A DNA stretch of 39,963 nt from positions 193,574 through 233,536 of the forward strand of contig NZ_KB902474.1 in assembly GCF_000379525.1 (NCBI RefSeq), in the 5' to 3' direction. A program made the position numbers and the translations under genes. Each line of letters begins with the position of its first letter. Position 1 is the stretch's first letter. Source of the DNA: Lamprocystis purpurea DSM 4197 (GTDB lineage Bacteria; Pseudomonadota; Gammaproteobacteria; Chromatiales; Chromatiaceae). Shown in pieces: positions 7,842 through 15,429 of the stretch. The notes under the pieces are model-generated. The model was not told the origin of the DNA. It saw only the letters and a program-made list of their open reading frames with translations, and ran no database searches.

Positions 7842-10355
7842 TCACCAATCTTCACGGACCGCCAGCACCGCGTCCTGTCGCATGGCCTGCCGACCGGCGA
7901 GCACGGCCGCGGCGGCCGCCAAGGCGATCAGCGCACCCGCGAACAAGGCCAGTGACCCCCAGGGGACGTGCACATCCATACTCCAGTGGAAACTCTGCCG
8001 GTTGACGACCTCGATCAGCACCAGCCCGATCGCTCCGCCCGCCAGCAGTCCGCCGAGCACCCCGACCCCGGCCGCCAGCGCGCCCTCCTGGGCGAGCATC
8101 CAGCCGATCTGGCGGCGCGTCAGCCCCAGATGGCGCAGCATCCCGAATTCGCGCCGCCGCGCCGCCGCCAGCGCGGCGAAGCTGGCCGCCACTCCGGCCA
8201 GGCCAATGGCGACCGCGACCGCTTCCAGCAGATAGGTCACGGCAAAGGTGCGGTCGAAGACGCGCAGGCTGATGGCGCGGATCTCGCCCGGATAGGCCAA
8301 TTCCAGCGCGCCGGGGTCGCCGACGGCGGTGAGCGCGGCGGCCACCTGCGACGCCGCCGCACCGGGGGCGAGCCAGATGGCCGCGTCGTTGGCCAGCGGG
8401 TCACCGGTCAGGCGGCGGTAGTCGGCCAAGTCGATCATCAGTGCACCGGTCTGGCGGGCATAGTCGCGCCAGATACCGGCCACGCGTAGCGGCACCGGCC
8501 GTCCGGCGAGCGGGACCTCCACGCGCTGGCCGGGCCGCCAGCCGTAGAGGTCCTGCATCGCTTCGGAAACCCAGATCGCCGTTTCACCCGGGCCGGGCGG
8601 TTGCGCGGCGCCGACCAGCGGCAAATCCCGGCCGTCGGCCGCCACCGGCCGGGCGATCAAACCCACCGGCGCCTGGCCCGCGGCGAGACGCAGACTCTCG
8701 TGGCGCGTGAAGTTGACGCGGCCAATGCCGGGCACGGCGCTGATGCGGGCTTGCAGCGCTGCGTCCAGCAGACTGCCGCTCTGGATCGTGCCGACCCGCA
8801 GATAGAGGTCGGCGGGCAGGAGTTCGCTCAGCCACTCGTCGACCGACTCCCGAAAGGACGCGACCATGATCGCCATGGCCGCCGCCAGGGCGACGCTGGT
8901 CAGGACCCCGGCCGCCGCCACGACGGCATGTCCGGGGGCGGCGCCCAGCCGGGCCGCGGCGAGGCGGGCCGGCACCGGACCGCGTTGCGGCAGCAGCCAG
9001 GCGACGGCGGAGGCGACGGCCGGCAGCAACAGGACACTTCCGGCCAGCACACCGGCGACGGCCAGATAACCGCCCACCGGCAGCCCGTTGATGGGCGGAA
9101 TCCAGCAGACCGGCAGGCTGGCGGCGAGCACGGCGATGCCCAGGCGCGGATGTCCACGTCCGCCGAGCAGCGCCGCGTCGTCGCCGGCTTTCAGCGCCTG
9201 CGCCGGTGAGACCGTGGCCGCCTCGCGGGCCGGCAGCCAGGCGCCGGCCACGCCGGCCAGCACGCCCAGTGCCACATAGACCCCCGTCACGCCCGGCTGG
9301 AACTGAAGTTGCGGCGTCAGCCCGGCGAAATACCCGGCGCCCAGATCGCCGCCGAGCACGGTCAGCATCGCCCAGGCCAACCCATGCCCCAGGGCCACGC
9401 CGACCAGTCCGCCCGCCAGTCCGACCAGCGCCCCCTCGGCCAAGAGCCAGATGAACAGGTCGCGTCGCGCCAGACCGATGGCGCGCAGAAAGGCGAACTC
9501 GGTCCGCCGGCGCACCACGGAGAGTGCCTGAGCCGAGAAGACCAGAAACCCGCCGGTCAAGAGCGCGATGGCCGCCAGCATGGTCAGATTCACCCGGTAG
9601 GCGCGCGACAGATTGGCCGCCTGATCCTCCGCGGCCTCGGGTGCCTCGATCAGTACCCCGGCGGGCAGAATGGCCTGCAATCCCAGCCGCGCCGCCTCCG
9701 CGGTCACACCCTCGGCCAGCCGCAGATCGATCCGGGTGAGCCGCCCGAGCCTGGCGAAGCGGGCCTGCACCGCGGCAATATCCATCACGGCCAGGCGGCG
9801 GTTCTGCGCGGCACCGGGCAGATCGCCGGCCACCCGCAAATCCAGCGTGTGATCACCCGCGCGCAGCCGCAGCCGGTCGCCGGACTTGAGCCCGAGCGCG
9901 GACTGCGCCGCCGCGCTCAGAAAAACGGTGTCCTCGGCCAAGATCGCGAAGCGGTCGGTGCGCTGCGACGTGTCGGCCGCCTCCGCCGGGCGCGGCAGCA
10001 GGGCCGGCGTCACGCGGGGCAGGGTGAAGACGTCGACTCCCAGTAGTTGCAGTGTCTCGTCGCGCCCGGTGACCTGAGTCTCGACCTCGACCACCGGACT
10101 CGCCGCGGCCACCTCAGGGCGGGCGGCGAGCACGGCATAGAGACCCTCGTCAAAGCCGCTCCGCGGTCCCTTGACTTGCAGATCGGCCTCGCCGGCCATG
10201 GAGCGCAGACCGCGCCCGAACTCGGTGAGTGCCGCCTCATGGATCGCGTGCACCGCCATGCCCAGTGCCACACCCAGGCAAATCGCCGCCATGGAAAACA
10301 GTGTCGCCGTCCGCCGCCGGGCGAGTGAACCGAGAAAGACCGGCGCCAGACTCAC
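7842..10355 (-). CDS. FtsX/MacB-type ABC transporter permease
   Basis: 837 residues from a GTG at 10355 whose first bases overlap the ATPase stop (GTGA), indicating translational coupling. The open frame continues upstream, but that part is antisense-like low-complexity translation inside the ATPase gene and is not real. The protein has an N-terminal membrane segment (ATLFSMAAICLGVALGMAV), a large periplasmic region, a first FtsX block (VRRRTEFAFLRAIGLARRDL), a second half with its own periplasmic region, and a C-terminal FtsX block (RRREFGMLRHLGLTRRQIGW). This double-FtsX layout is typical of exporters or lipoprotein/lipid-handling ABC systems. The substrate is unknown. Confidence 0.92.
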   Translation of the reverse strand: MSLAPVFLGSLARRRTATLFSMAAICLGVALGMAVHAIHEAALTEFGRGLRSMAGEADLQVKGPRSGFDEGLYAVLAARPEVAAASPVVEVETQVTGRDETLQLLGVDVFTLPRVTPALLPRPAEAADTSQRTDRFAILAEDTVFLSAAAQSALGLKSGDRLRLRAGDHTLDLRVAGDLPGAAQNRRLAVMDIAAVQARFARLGRLTRIDLRLAEGVTAEAARLGLQAILPAGVLIEAPEAAEDQAANLSRAYRVNLTMLAAIALLTGGFLVFSAQALSVVRRRTEFAFLRAIGLARRDLFIWLLAEGALVGLAGGLVGVALGHGLAWAMLTVLGGDLGAGYFAGLTPQLQFQPGVTGVYVALGVLAGVAGAWLPAREAATVSPAQALKAGDDAALLGGRGHPRLGIAVLAASLPVCWIPPINGLPVGGYLAVAGVLAGSVLLLPAVASAVAWLLPQRGPVPARLAAARLGAAPGHAVVAAAGVLTSVALAAAMAIMVASFRESVDEWLSELLPADLYLRVGTIQSGSLLDAALQARISAVPGIGRVNFTRHESLRLAAGQAPVGLIARPVAADGRDLPLVGAAQPPGPGETAIWVSEAMQDLYGWRPGQRVEVPLAGRPVPLRVAGIWRDYARQTGALMIDLADYRRLTGDPLANDAAIWLAPGAAASQVAAALTAVGDPGALELAYPGEIRAISLRVFDRTFAVTYLLEAVAVAIGLAGVAASFAALAAARRREFGMLRHLGLTRRQIGWMLAQEGALAAGVGVLGGLLAGGAIGLVLIEVVNRQSFHWSMDVHVPWGSLALFAGALIALAAAAAVLAGRQAMRQDAVLAVREDW

Positions 10356-11005
10356 CCCAGCAGCCCCTCGGTGGTGAGATGCAGCACCCGGTCCGCCGTC
10401 TTGGCGCCCTCCAGCGAATGCGTCACCAGGATGCCGATCGCGCCGACCCCGCGAATGCGCTCGGCCAGCAGGGCGAGCACCCTGGCGCCGTTGGCCGGGT
10501 CCAGGTTGCCGGTCGGCTCGTCGGCCAGCACCAGCCGCGGGGCATGAACCAGCGCGCGGGCAATCGCCACCCGCTGCAATTCGCCGCCGGACAATTCGCG
10601 CGGCCAGCTCGCGGCACGCTCGCCCAGGCCCACGGCCGCCAGCAGTTGCCGCGCCGGCTCCTCCGCCGCCGCACCGGCCAAGCCCTTGAGCCACAGCGGC
10701 AGGGCCACGTTCTGCAGCACCGTGAGATGGGGCAGCACATGGAATGCCTGGAACACAAAGCCCAATTGGTCGCGCCGCAGCCGCGTCAGCGCGTCCTCAT
10801 CCAACGCGGCGTAGTCGCTGCCGTCGAGTGCCAGGCGTCCGGCGTCCGGCCGGTCCAGCCCGGCGATCAGATTGAGCAGGGTGGATTTGCCGACGCCGGA
10901 TTCGCCCACGATGGCGACGTACTCGCCCGGTTGCAGCCGCAATGAGATGTCCCGCAGGACCGGGCGGCCGTTGAACTGGCGGGAGAGGTTGGCGATGTCG
11001 AGCAT
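10352..11005 (-). CDS. ABC transporter ATP-binding protein (LolD/MacB type)
   Basis: 217 residues from the ATG at 11005 (MLDIANLSRQFNGRPVLRD); the frame is open further up but homology to the family starts here. All ATPase motifs are present: Walker A GESGVGKST (34-42), Q-loop GFVFQ, signature LSGGELQ, Walker B LVLADEPTGNLD and switch histidine VTHS. It powers the permease encoded immediately downstream, with a 4-base overlap, and with the lipocalin-like protein forms a three-gene operon. The small size and motif spacing place it in the LolD/MacB branch. Confidence 0.95.
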   Translation of the reverse strand: MLDIANLSRQFNGRPVLRDISLRLQPGEYVAIVGESGVGKSTLLNLIAGLDRPDAGRLALDGSDYAALDEDALTRLRRDQLGFVFQAFHVLPHLTVLQNVALPLWLKGLAGAAAEEPARQLLAAVGLGERAASWPRELSGGELQRVAIARALVHAPRLVLADEPTGNLDPANGARVLALLAERIRGVGAIGILVTHSLEGAKTADRVLHLTTEGLLG

Positions 11006-11086
11006 GGGGCGGGGGGTACGCGGGTTCCGGTGTAGGTACAGTTGCGCGGAGATGGGGGCGATTGGGGGCACTGGGAAGCGTAACCG

Positions 11087-11122
11087 TTCAGACTACCGCC
11101 TGCGGCAGCAGCGGTCTGAACC
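11087..11122. repeat. Hairpin upstream of the ABC operon
   Basis: An inverted repeat with an 8-base outer stem (GTTCAGAC / GTCTGAAC) and a second inner CCGC/GCGG stem, followed by a run of A on the + strand. It could be a terminator for leftward-reading RNA or part of the repeat region that follows. No gene ends here on either strand. Confidence 0.4.
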
Positions 11123-11168
11123 AAAAAAAGCAGTTCTCACACAGAGAGCCTGTTCACCGACGAAAATG

Positions 11169-11631
11169 AAGGCGATTTCCGAAGAGCTTCATATCACGCG
11201 GGCTCAACCGCCGGTGATCGGGGCGACGCAACCGGAGGCCGACGCTTTAGCGGGCGGCGGCGCCTTGTTCGGCTGAAGCCTCGCCCTCCGGTCTGTTGTG
11301 CGGGTGCAGCGAGATCCGCAGGGGGCTTTAGGGGCGACTAAAGTCGCCCCTACACGTAGGTGGATCATTTCCCGGAAATCACCGAAAAAGGTCAAGGGGT
11401 CAGGTCTAGGGGGCAAAGGGGCAAGTCTTGCCTTTTGCCTGACACGCGAGGCGGCCTTGATCATCGTTCCGGCCGTAGGGTGGACTAGCGCTAGCGCAGT
11501 CCACCGAATCCCGCGCCGTCGCTGGTGGACTGCGCTGCGCTTGTCCACCCTACGAGGCCGCATGGCCGGAACAATGATCAAGGCCAGGCGCACCTACACT
11601 GACCGGTATCCAAATTGTCGGAAATCGCCTT
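11169..11631. mobile_element. Composite repeat block bounded by AAGGCGATTTCCGA inverted arms
   Basis: A perfect 14-base inverted repeat, AAGGCGATTTCCGA (11169-11182) and its complement (11618-11631), encloses a REP-like palindrome with a GTAG-type head (TAGGGGCGACT, 11329-11352), a copy of the AAGACCTGACC-type repeat (about 11394-11440) and a complete family B element (11453-11585). The same arm sequence brackets a REP pair at 32274-32411. No gene is supported between 11006 and 11764; this block and the hairpin at 11087 are what the gap holds. Confidence 0.6.
11453..11585. mobile_element. MITE-like element, family B copy 1 (complete)
   Basis: 133 bases with outer arms GGCCTTGATCATCGTTCC at 11453 and its near-complement ending at 11585, the same arms as family A. 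The interior is different: two inverted REP-like units headed GTAGGGTGGAC with AGCGC and CAGTCCACC segments. Almost the same sequence recurs at 36214-36346, and a broken copy at 32163-32454. Confidence 0.85.
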
Positions 11632-11764
11632 ACGGCCCACCCCAATGCCCTAAGGCCCTGTGGTTCGCTGTCGTCTTCGTCCCTCAGTACGCAACCGGCT
11701 TGACCTGCTTGTTTGGCAGGACTAGATTCTGTGGTAACAAAAGTAATAACTGTGCGGATGGTAC

Positions 11765-11995
11765 ATGATTATGCTCAAAGTCAAAGTCACCTCGGTCGGC
11801 AATTCAATGGGTATTTTGCTGCCAAAAGAAGCACTTAACAAACTGAAAGTCGGGAAGGGCGATACTTTGTATCTTGTCGAGAATGAAGAGGGATTTACCA
11901 TCACGCCGTACCAGCAAGATTTTGAAAAGCAGATGGAGGCAGCCGAAAAGGTGCTGAAAAAGTACCGGAATGCGTTTCACGAGCTTGCGAAATGA
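11765..11995 (+). CDS. AbrB/MazE-type antitoxin
   Basis: 76 residues with an N-terminal swapped-hairpin AbrB domain (KVKVTSVGNSMGILLPKEAL) followed by an acidic and helical tail (FEKQMEAAEKVLKKYR) that would wrap the toxin. A second start at 11771 is possible. Its stop overlaps the start of the Doc toxin gene (ATGA), the usual tight coupling of toxin-antitoxin pairs. The antitoxin is expected to bind its own promoter. Codon use is more AT-rich than in flanking genes, which fits horizontal transfer. Confidence 0.9.
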   Translation: MIMLKVKVTSVGNSMGILLPKEALNKLKVGKGDTLYLVENEEGFTITPYQQDFEKQMEAAEKVLKKYRNAFHELAK

Positions 11996-12384
11996 TCGAT
12001 CCGCGATGGGCCCTGGATTCGGTGGTCATTTCGGTTCACCGCATGTTAATTGCGGAACATGGTGGACGTCCTGGTATTCGCGACAAGGGACTGCTTGATT
12101 CCGCATTGGCCAGACCCCGACAGCGACTCTTCTACGAACCACAGGCGAGGCTCTTTGATCTCGCTGCTGCGTATGGCTATGGCCTGGCAAAGAATCATCC
12201 ATTCATTGACGGGAACAAGCGCGCAGCCCTTGCGGTTGCTTCGATATTTCTGGAGATCAACGGATTCAGTCTGGATGCGCCCGAGCCGCAAGCGGTCGTC
12301 ATCATTGAACAACTCGCCGCCGGCAATCTCGGCGAAATCGAATTCGCGCAGTGGCTCAGTGATTGCTCAACGCGTAGCGCCTGA
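11992..12384 (+). CDS. Death-on-curing (Doc/Fic family) toxin
   Basis: 130 residues with the Fic-fold catalytic loop H69-P-F-I-D-G-N-K-R77, the Doc variant of the motif (HxFx[D/N][A/G]NKR). Doc toxins phosphorylate elongation factor Tu and stop translation; that activity is family knowledge. The upstream partner is an AbrB/MazE-type antitoxin, not Phd, a combination found in many genomes. The start overlaps the antitoxin stop by four bases. Length is typical and no key residue is missing, so it is probably functional. Confidence 0.92.
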   Translation: MIDPRWALDSVVISVHRMLIAEHGGRPGIRDKGLLDSALARPRQRLFYEPQARLFDLAAAYGYGLAKNHPFIDGNKRAALAVASIFLEINGFSLDAPEPQAVVIIEQLAAGNLGEIEFAQWLSDCSTRSA

Positions 12385-12402
12385 TAACCAAGCCAAGGTT
12401 TG

Positions 12403-12501
12403 ATGGACACCGGGGACGGCGTCTCGACTCCCGACATCATGATGGGTAATCCAACCATCGCCGGTACGCGCGTCACGGTGGAGTCCATCCTGGAACGGTC
12501 T
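12403..12501 (+). pseudogene. DUF433 gene fragment, cut off by a repeat
   Basis: From the ATG at 12403 the reading gives the start of a DUF433 domain (TPDIMMGNPTIAGTRVTVES) and then, after ILER, runs into the repeat CAAAAGGCAAGACCTGACTC at 12511. DUF433 proteins are ~75-residue antitoxin-like proteins usually paired with a PIN-type toxin; neither the second half nor a partner is present. It lies 18 bases after the Doc stop. Confidence 0.7.
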
Positions 12502-12548
12502 GACCCGAGGCAAAAGGCAAGACCTGACTCCACTTCACTTTATCCCGC

Positions 12549-13430
12549 TCACCGCACGCGGACCCAATCGACGTCCCCGGGTGTGCGGGGATCGAATGCC
12601 GGATCGTCCGAAGGGATCTCCCGGCCGTCACGGCTCCGCCAGATGCACGCCGGGGTGGTCGATCGACGGATTGGTTGCCCGCCGAAGCCTTCGGGAATCC
12701 ACACATGTCCGTCCAGCATAGCGCCTAGTGCCTCCTGCTGACCGTCGCTGGACCTGTTCCGGTCGGCGGTCACTTGTCCCCATAGTTGCTGTGACCACGC
12801 CTGGTGCTGTCGATAAGACTCGCCGTCCTGCCGGCCGATGTCTGTGATCATCCCGGCCACCGTGTGGCGCCCGTACGGGTCCGGCCCGGTGTTCAGTGCG
12901 GCCATGGCCACCCGCGGCAACCAGCCCGAGTAGTGGGGCCAATGGCGAGCGTCCGAACCGGCCAAGGTGAGCACCCCGTTGCACTGCCCGTACCCAATGG
13001 ACACGTTGCTGACGACCACCCCGCGGACCGGCGCCGCTCCGGCAGGACCGTTGAGCGTGTAGGTCGTCTCGAAGGTCGCCGAGTGTGTGTAGCCGGGCAT
13101 CGGTTGGATGGGCCGCGAAGGGCCGAACTGCACATCCGGGGCCAGTCGCATGACCCCGGTCATCGCGTAGTAAGCGAACTGCTCCGGCGACAGCGGCTGC
13201 ATCATCCCGCTCTGGCCGAACACGATCACAGCGGCAATGAAATCCGGCGAACGCAGAACGAGTGAGAACTTGCCTTCTTCCCCGACGGTCCACCCTGGCG
13301 GCAGGCGGTAAGTGAAGTGCGGACCATTGACGAGTGGGGGTTCGGTCGGCGATCCCGAATGCGGCGGCGGATCGAACGGAAGTGGGCTCATCGGAATCTC
13401 CAGAGCGTAGTCGAAATGCGCGGTCGTCAT
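12549..13430 (-). CDS. Conserved-looking protein of unknown function
   Basis: 293 residues from the ATG at 13430 (MTTAHFDYALEIPMSPLPFD). This ATG overlaps the stop of a truncated upstream frame (ATGA), which supports the start. The protein has no signal peptide or membrane segment. Visible features are a Pro-rich N-terminus, a central region rich in aromatic residues (FETTYTLNG, WPHYSGWLPRVAMAALN) and a C-terminus with WRSRDGREIPSDDPAFD. I recognise no family. It may belong to a secretion or effector locus whose upstream gene has been broken, but that is speculation. Confidence 0.65.
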   Translation of the reverse strand: MTTAHFDYALEIPMSPLPFDPPPHSGSPTEPPLVNGPHFTYRLPPGWTVGEEGKFSLVLRSPDFIAAVIVFGQSGMMQPLSPEQFAYYAMTGVMRLAPDVQFGPSRPIQPMPGYTHSATFETTYTLNGPAGAAPVRGVVVSNVSIGYGQCNGVLTLAGSDARHWPHYSGWLPRVAMAALNTGPDPYGRHTVAGMITDIGRQDGESYRQHQAWSQQLWGQVTADRNRSSDGQQEALGAMLDGHVWIPEGFGGQPIRRSTTPACIWRSRDGREIPSDDPAFDPRTPGDVDWVRVR

Positions 13431-13648
13431 GCCCGTCGCCCGCCTTTCAACGGCCGGGTCGGCGCCCCTTGATTCACCAGCGGATCGCCGACGCCGAGTT
13501 GACCCTCCATCCACAGATGGCCGAGCAGCGCCCCATGCTCGGCAAACTCCAGCACGCCGGGGATGTCGCAGGCCCGCTGCGTCTGGGTGTAGCCGCGCTC
13601 ATCGCGCCAGCGCGCCAGAGCACGCGCACCTCCGGCGGTCGCAACGCG
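13427..13648 (-). pseudogene. 3' remnant of a gene coupled to the unknown protein downstream
   Basis: An open frame of ~73 codons without a start reads ARALARWRDERGYTQTQRAC, then EFAEHGALLGHLWMEGQLG, and ends in a TGA that overlaps the next gene's ATG. Such exact coupling is unlikely by chance and suggests the end of a real gene. Its 5' part is missing: just upstream are two tandem 30-base copies of the AAAGACCTGACCCCA repeat (13669-13728). The family is not recognised. Confidence 0.45.
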
Positions 13649-13668
13649 TTGAGGAAGAACGGCGAATG

Positions 13669-13728
13669 CAAAAGGAAAGACCTGACCCCATCCACTCCCA
13701 AAAGGAAAGACCTGACCCCATCCACTCC
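13669..13728. repeat. Two tandem 30-base AAGACCTGACCCC repeats
   Basis: Two direct copies (13669-13698 and 13699-13728) of a unit beginning CAAAAGGAAAGACCTGACCC. Related copies lie near 11394-11440, at 12511-12530 and at 14342-14361, all within the accessory region and next to broken genes. Confidence 0.85.
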
Positions 13729-13734
13729 TGAGAG

Positions 13735-13998
13735 TTACCGCAACGGCCGTGGCGCGCGCTCGCTTTTGAGGCCGCTTGTTAGGCGAGTTGAAGCCTCCGC
13801 GACTTCCAGCAGATAACGAAGGGCTTTGTTCACTGCTTCGTCGTTTGGAAATGCCTGCGCAATATCTGGCTCAAGGAGCACCACGTTTGATTCTTCCTTG
13901 ATGCGATCCGCATATTTGCCACGAACAAGCTCGCCGAAGTCTGACCTATTATATTCAGGCCGAAGTTCGTCCGCGGTTCCCGCCTTAACCTTCTTCAT
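13735..13998 (-). CDS. BrnA-like antitoxin
   Basis: About 87 residues from the ATG at 13998, chosen over an upstream TTG because AAAGG lies seven bases before it. It follows the BrnT-like toxin gene and overlaps its end, the standard BrnT-BrnA order. The sequence (RIKEESNVVLLEPDIAQAFP, NDEAVNKALRYLLEVAEA) has the form of a short ribbon-helix-helix antitoxin. The last ~17 residues (after EVAEASTRLT) read through a GCCTAAC motif and look like an added tail. Assignment rests on the neighbour as much as on the sequence. Confidence 0.78.
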   Translation of the reverse strand: MKKVKAGTADELRPEYNRSDFGELVRGKYADRIKEESNVVLLEPDIAQAFPNDEAVNKALRYLLEVAEASTRLTSGLKSERAPRPLR

Positions 13999-14257
13999 AA
14001 AGCTGCCTTTCAATGTTTGTTGCTATTCGTGCGGAAATAATGCGAATTGCGGTTCCCCGATCGGTGTGCGACACCGTAAGTAAGCGACCTCGGGAAGAAA
14101 GGCCGAATGTTACAAAGCGATCTTCGTCTTCCGAATGGTCTGGGTCATGGCCGGTCGCCGAAAGTCGATCGCGTAACGCGCTGGATGCCTCTTCAAAGGT
14201 AACCCCATGTTCGCGCAGATTTACTCTCGCCTTTCTTGGGTCCCACTCGAAGCTCAT
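13985..14257 (-). CDS. BrnT family ribonuclease toxin
   Basis: 90 residues from the ATG at 14257 (MSFEWDPRKARVNLREHGVT). This opening, the following FEEASSALRD and the RLLTVSHTDRGTAIRIISAR segment are typical of BrnT, a RelE-fold ribonuclease. The length is normal. The antitoxin gene overlaps its 3' end. An upstream in-frame start at 14314 would add residues unlike the family. In the 180 bases before the start there is one AAGACCTGACCC repeat (14342). Confidence 0.9.
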   Translation of the reverse strand: MSFEWDPRKARVNLREHGVTFEEASSALRDRLSATGHDPDHSEDEDRFVTFGLSSRGRLLTVSHTDRGTAIRIISARIATNIERQLYEEG

Positions 14258-14437
14258 GATTTCGCCGGTTTCTATTGCTTGATACTGCCCGTCGCGGCAG
14301 TCGTAGTTTGGCACTCACCTGGAGTGCTTAGGCAGCGGAGACAAAAGGCAAGACCTGACCCTTCATCTGGCGCTCGGTTATGGAATTAAGTAAACTGTCC
14401 CCGGAGCTCCCGAGCTCCCTGGAGACTTTTGCCACGC

Positions 14438-14680
14438 TCACTCACCGCCGACCCATTCCCACACAGCCTCAAGTTTTTCAGGTATTGCCTTGAGCGAATT
14501 TGGATATTTGCCTATCCAAGAATAGCCAAGCTCGCTACGAGACATGAAAATTGCAGCAAATGGAAAAGCTACAATCATTGCAATAGTCTCGAAAGGAAAT
14601 ATCGCTAACCAGAATACAATTACAACAACAGTTGCTATCAAACCAAACGGTAATCTCAACAAGGTGACCAGTGCGTCCAT
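14438..14680 (-). CDS. Small inner-membrane protein, unknown
   Basis: 80 residues with two predicted membrane helices (LPFGLIATVVVIVFWLAIFP and TIAMIVAFPFAAIFM) and a polar C-terminus (SWIGKYPNSLKAIPEKLEAV). It is AT-richer than its surroundings, as expected for an acquired gene. An ATG with an AGAGAG sequence upstream is the likely start. I recognise no function. A GTTAGGC motif 24-30 bases upstream resembles the end of an integron attC site. Confidence 0.65.
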   Translation of the reverse strand: MDALVTLLRLPFGLIATVVVIVFWLAIFPFETIAMIVAFPFAAIFMSRSELGYSWIGKYPNSLKAIPEKLEAVWEWVGGE

Positions 14681-14813
14681 AAATCTCTCTGGTTGGCTAT
14701 TCTTGCCTAACTTGATTTCGGCGGACGAACTACCCCATAACGCGTCGCCTTTTTCGGATTGAATCAGGGTTCATCCGGGTTGTCAAGCGCTTGCGCGCCG
14801 TTCCTCGCTGCAC

Positions 14814-14857
14814 CGTTCGTGCGTTATGAGGCAGTCTTGCCTCATAACGCACGAACG
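14814..14857. repeat. Perfect 44-base hairpin, tandem unit 1
   Basis: A perfect inverted repeat with a 20-base stem (CGTTCGTGCGTTATGAGGCA) and a GTCT loop. A diverged copy lies at 15004-15049, and the sequences after the two hairpins are also similar, so they are two units of a tandem duplication with a period of 180-190 bases. Confidence 0.85.
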
Positions 14858-14900
14858 AATCGAAGGTACACCGCGTAAACCGGGGGATGCCCGCGTGGTT

Positions 14901-14928
14901 CTGACAAAAGAATAAGAGATAATACAAT
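14901..14928 (+). promoter_or_regulatory. Sigma-70-like promoter in tandem unit 1
   Basis: CTGACA (14901) and TACAAT (14923) are separated by 16 bases in an AT-rich stretch that stands out from the GC-rich surroundings. No gene starts directly downstream; the next structured element is the hairpin at 15004. Promoter activity is inferred. Confidence 0.5.
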
Positions 14929-15003
14929 CGTATGAAGTGCCTTTCTCAGCGAATGCTCAGGGTGTTTAGAGGCACCGGCAGAGGTGCCGCGCCCGGACTC
15001 GCA

Positions 15004-15049
15004 CCGTTTATGCGTTATGAGGCGATCTTGCCTCATAACGCCCAAACGG
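15004..15049. repeat. Imperfect hairpin, tandem unit 2
   Basis: A diverged copy of the hairpin at 14814: CCGTTTATGCGTTATGAGGC pairs with GCCTCATAACGCCCAAACGG, with mismatches near the base of the stem. The inner GCGTTATGAGGC stem is identical in the two copies. Confidence 0.8.
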
Positions 15050-15084
15050 GTCCGCATAGACCGACCGGCGCTGGTGTAGCAAAG

Positions 15085-15113
15085 TTAACAAAAAATAAAG
15101 AAAACAATATTCT
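15085..15113 (+). promoter_or_regulatory. Sigma-70-like promoter in tandem unit 2
   Basis: TTAACA (15085) and TATTCT (15108), spacer 17, in the same relative position as the promoter-like sequence of unit 1. About 24 bases further on the motif TCAGGGTGTTTAG (15137) repeats the one at 14957. The polysaccharide cluster starts 317 bases downstream, so this could drive it. Confidence 0.45.
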
Positions 15114-15198
15114 ATAACCTTCTTCCCGAGGGTTTATCAGGGTGTTTAGGAGACATCGACAGGGGGCCGCGCTTGGCCTGGCGTCGTTCAGTCGCGCA

Positions 15199-15247
15199 TC
15201 GATTATCGTTCCGGCCAGAGCCTCGGTTTGCCGGAACCATGGCCAAG
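15199..15247. mobile_element. Arm-only relative of the family A/B elements
   Basis: Sequence TCGATTATCGTTCCGGCC and, after 13 bases, GCCGGAACCATGGCCAAGG form an inverted pair that matches the outer arms of families A and B with some changes. No REP pair lies between them. It may be a deleted or ancestral form. Confidence 0.55.
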
Positions 15248-15429
15248 GTGCGCTCGCAGCAGTTCCAAAGTGACATGCCCGCCCAACGCCCAACGGCGCC
15301 CCGCCCATCCCGAGGATGTTAAACTCCGCCCGTCCGGAACACGCCTGATGCGGCCGATCGGCTCGATCGCGATCCTGAGGCGATTTCTGTCGGAGAATCG
15401 ATCGGATCAGCGCTGCCTCAGGGTGATTG

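Noticed and set aside
10356..10694. N-terminal extension of the FtsX permease frame by ~110 residues
   Set aside because: It overlaps the ATPase gene in another frame, is low-complexity Ala/Gly/Arg sequence, and the GTG at 10355 overlapping the ATPase stop gives a proper start followed by a membrane helix.
11690..11764. A promoter for the AbrB-Doc pair
   Set aside because: TTGGCA and TAACAA at a 16-base spacing are too weak to call with confidence.
14814..15049. The two long hairpins as CRISPR repeats or complete attC sites
   Set aside because: Only two diverged copies, no equal-length spacers, and the stems do not carry the RYYYAAC/GTTRRRY ends required for attC.
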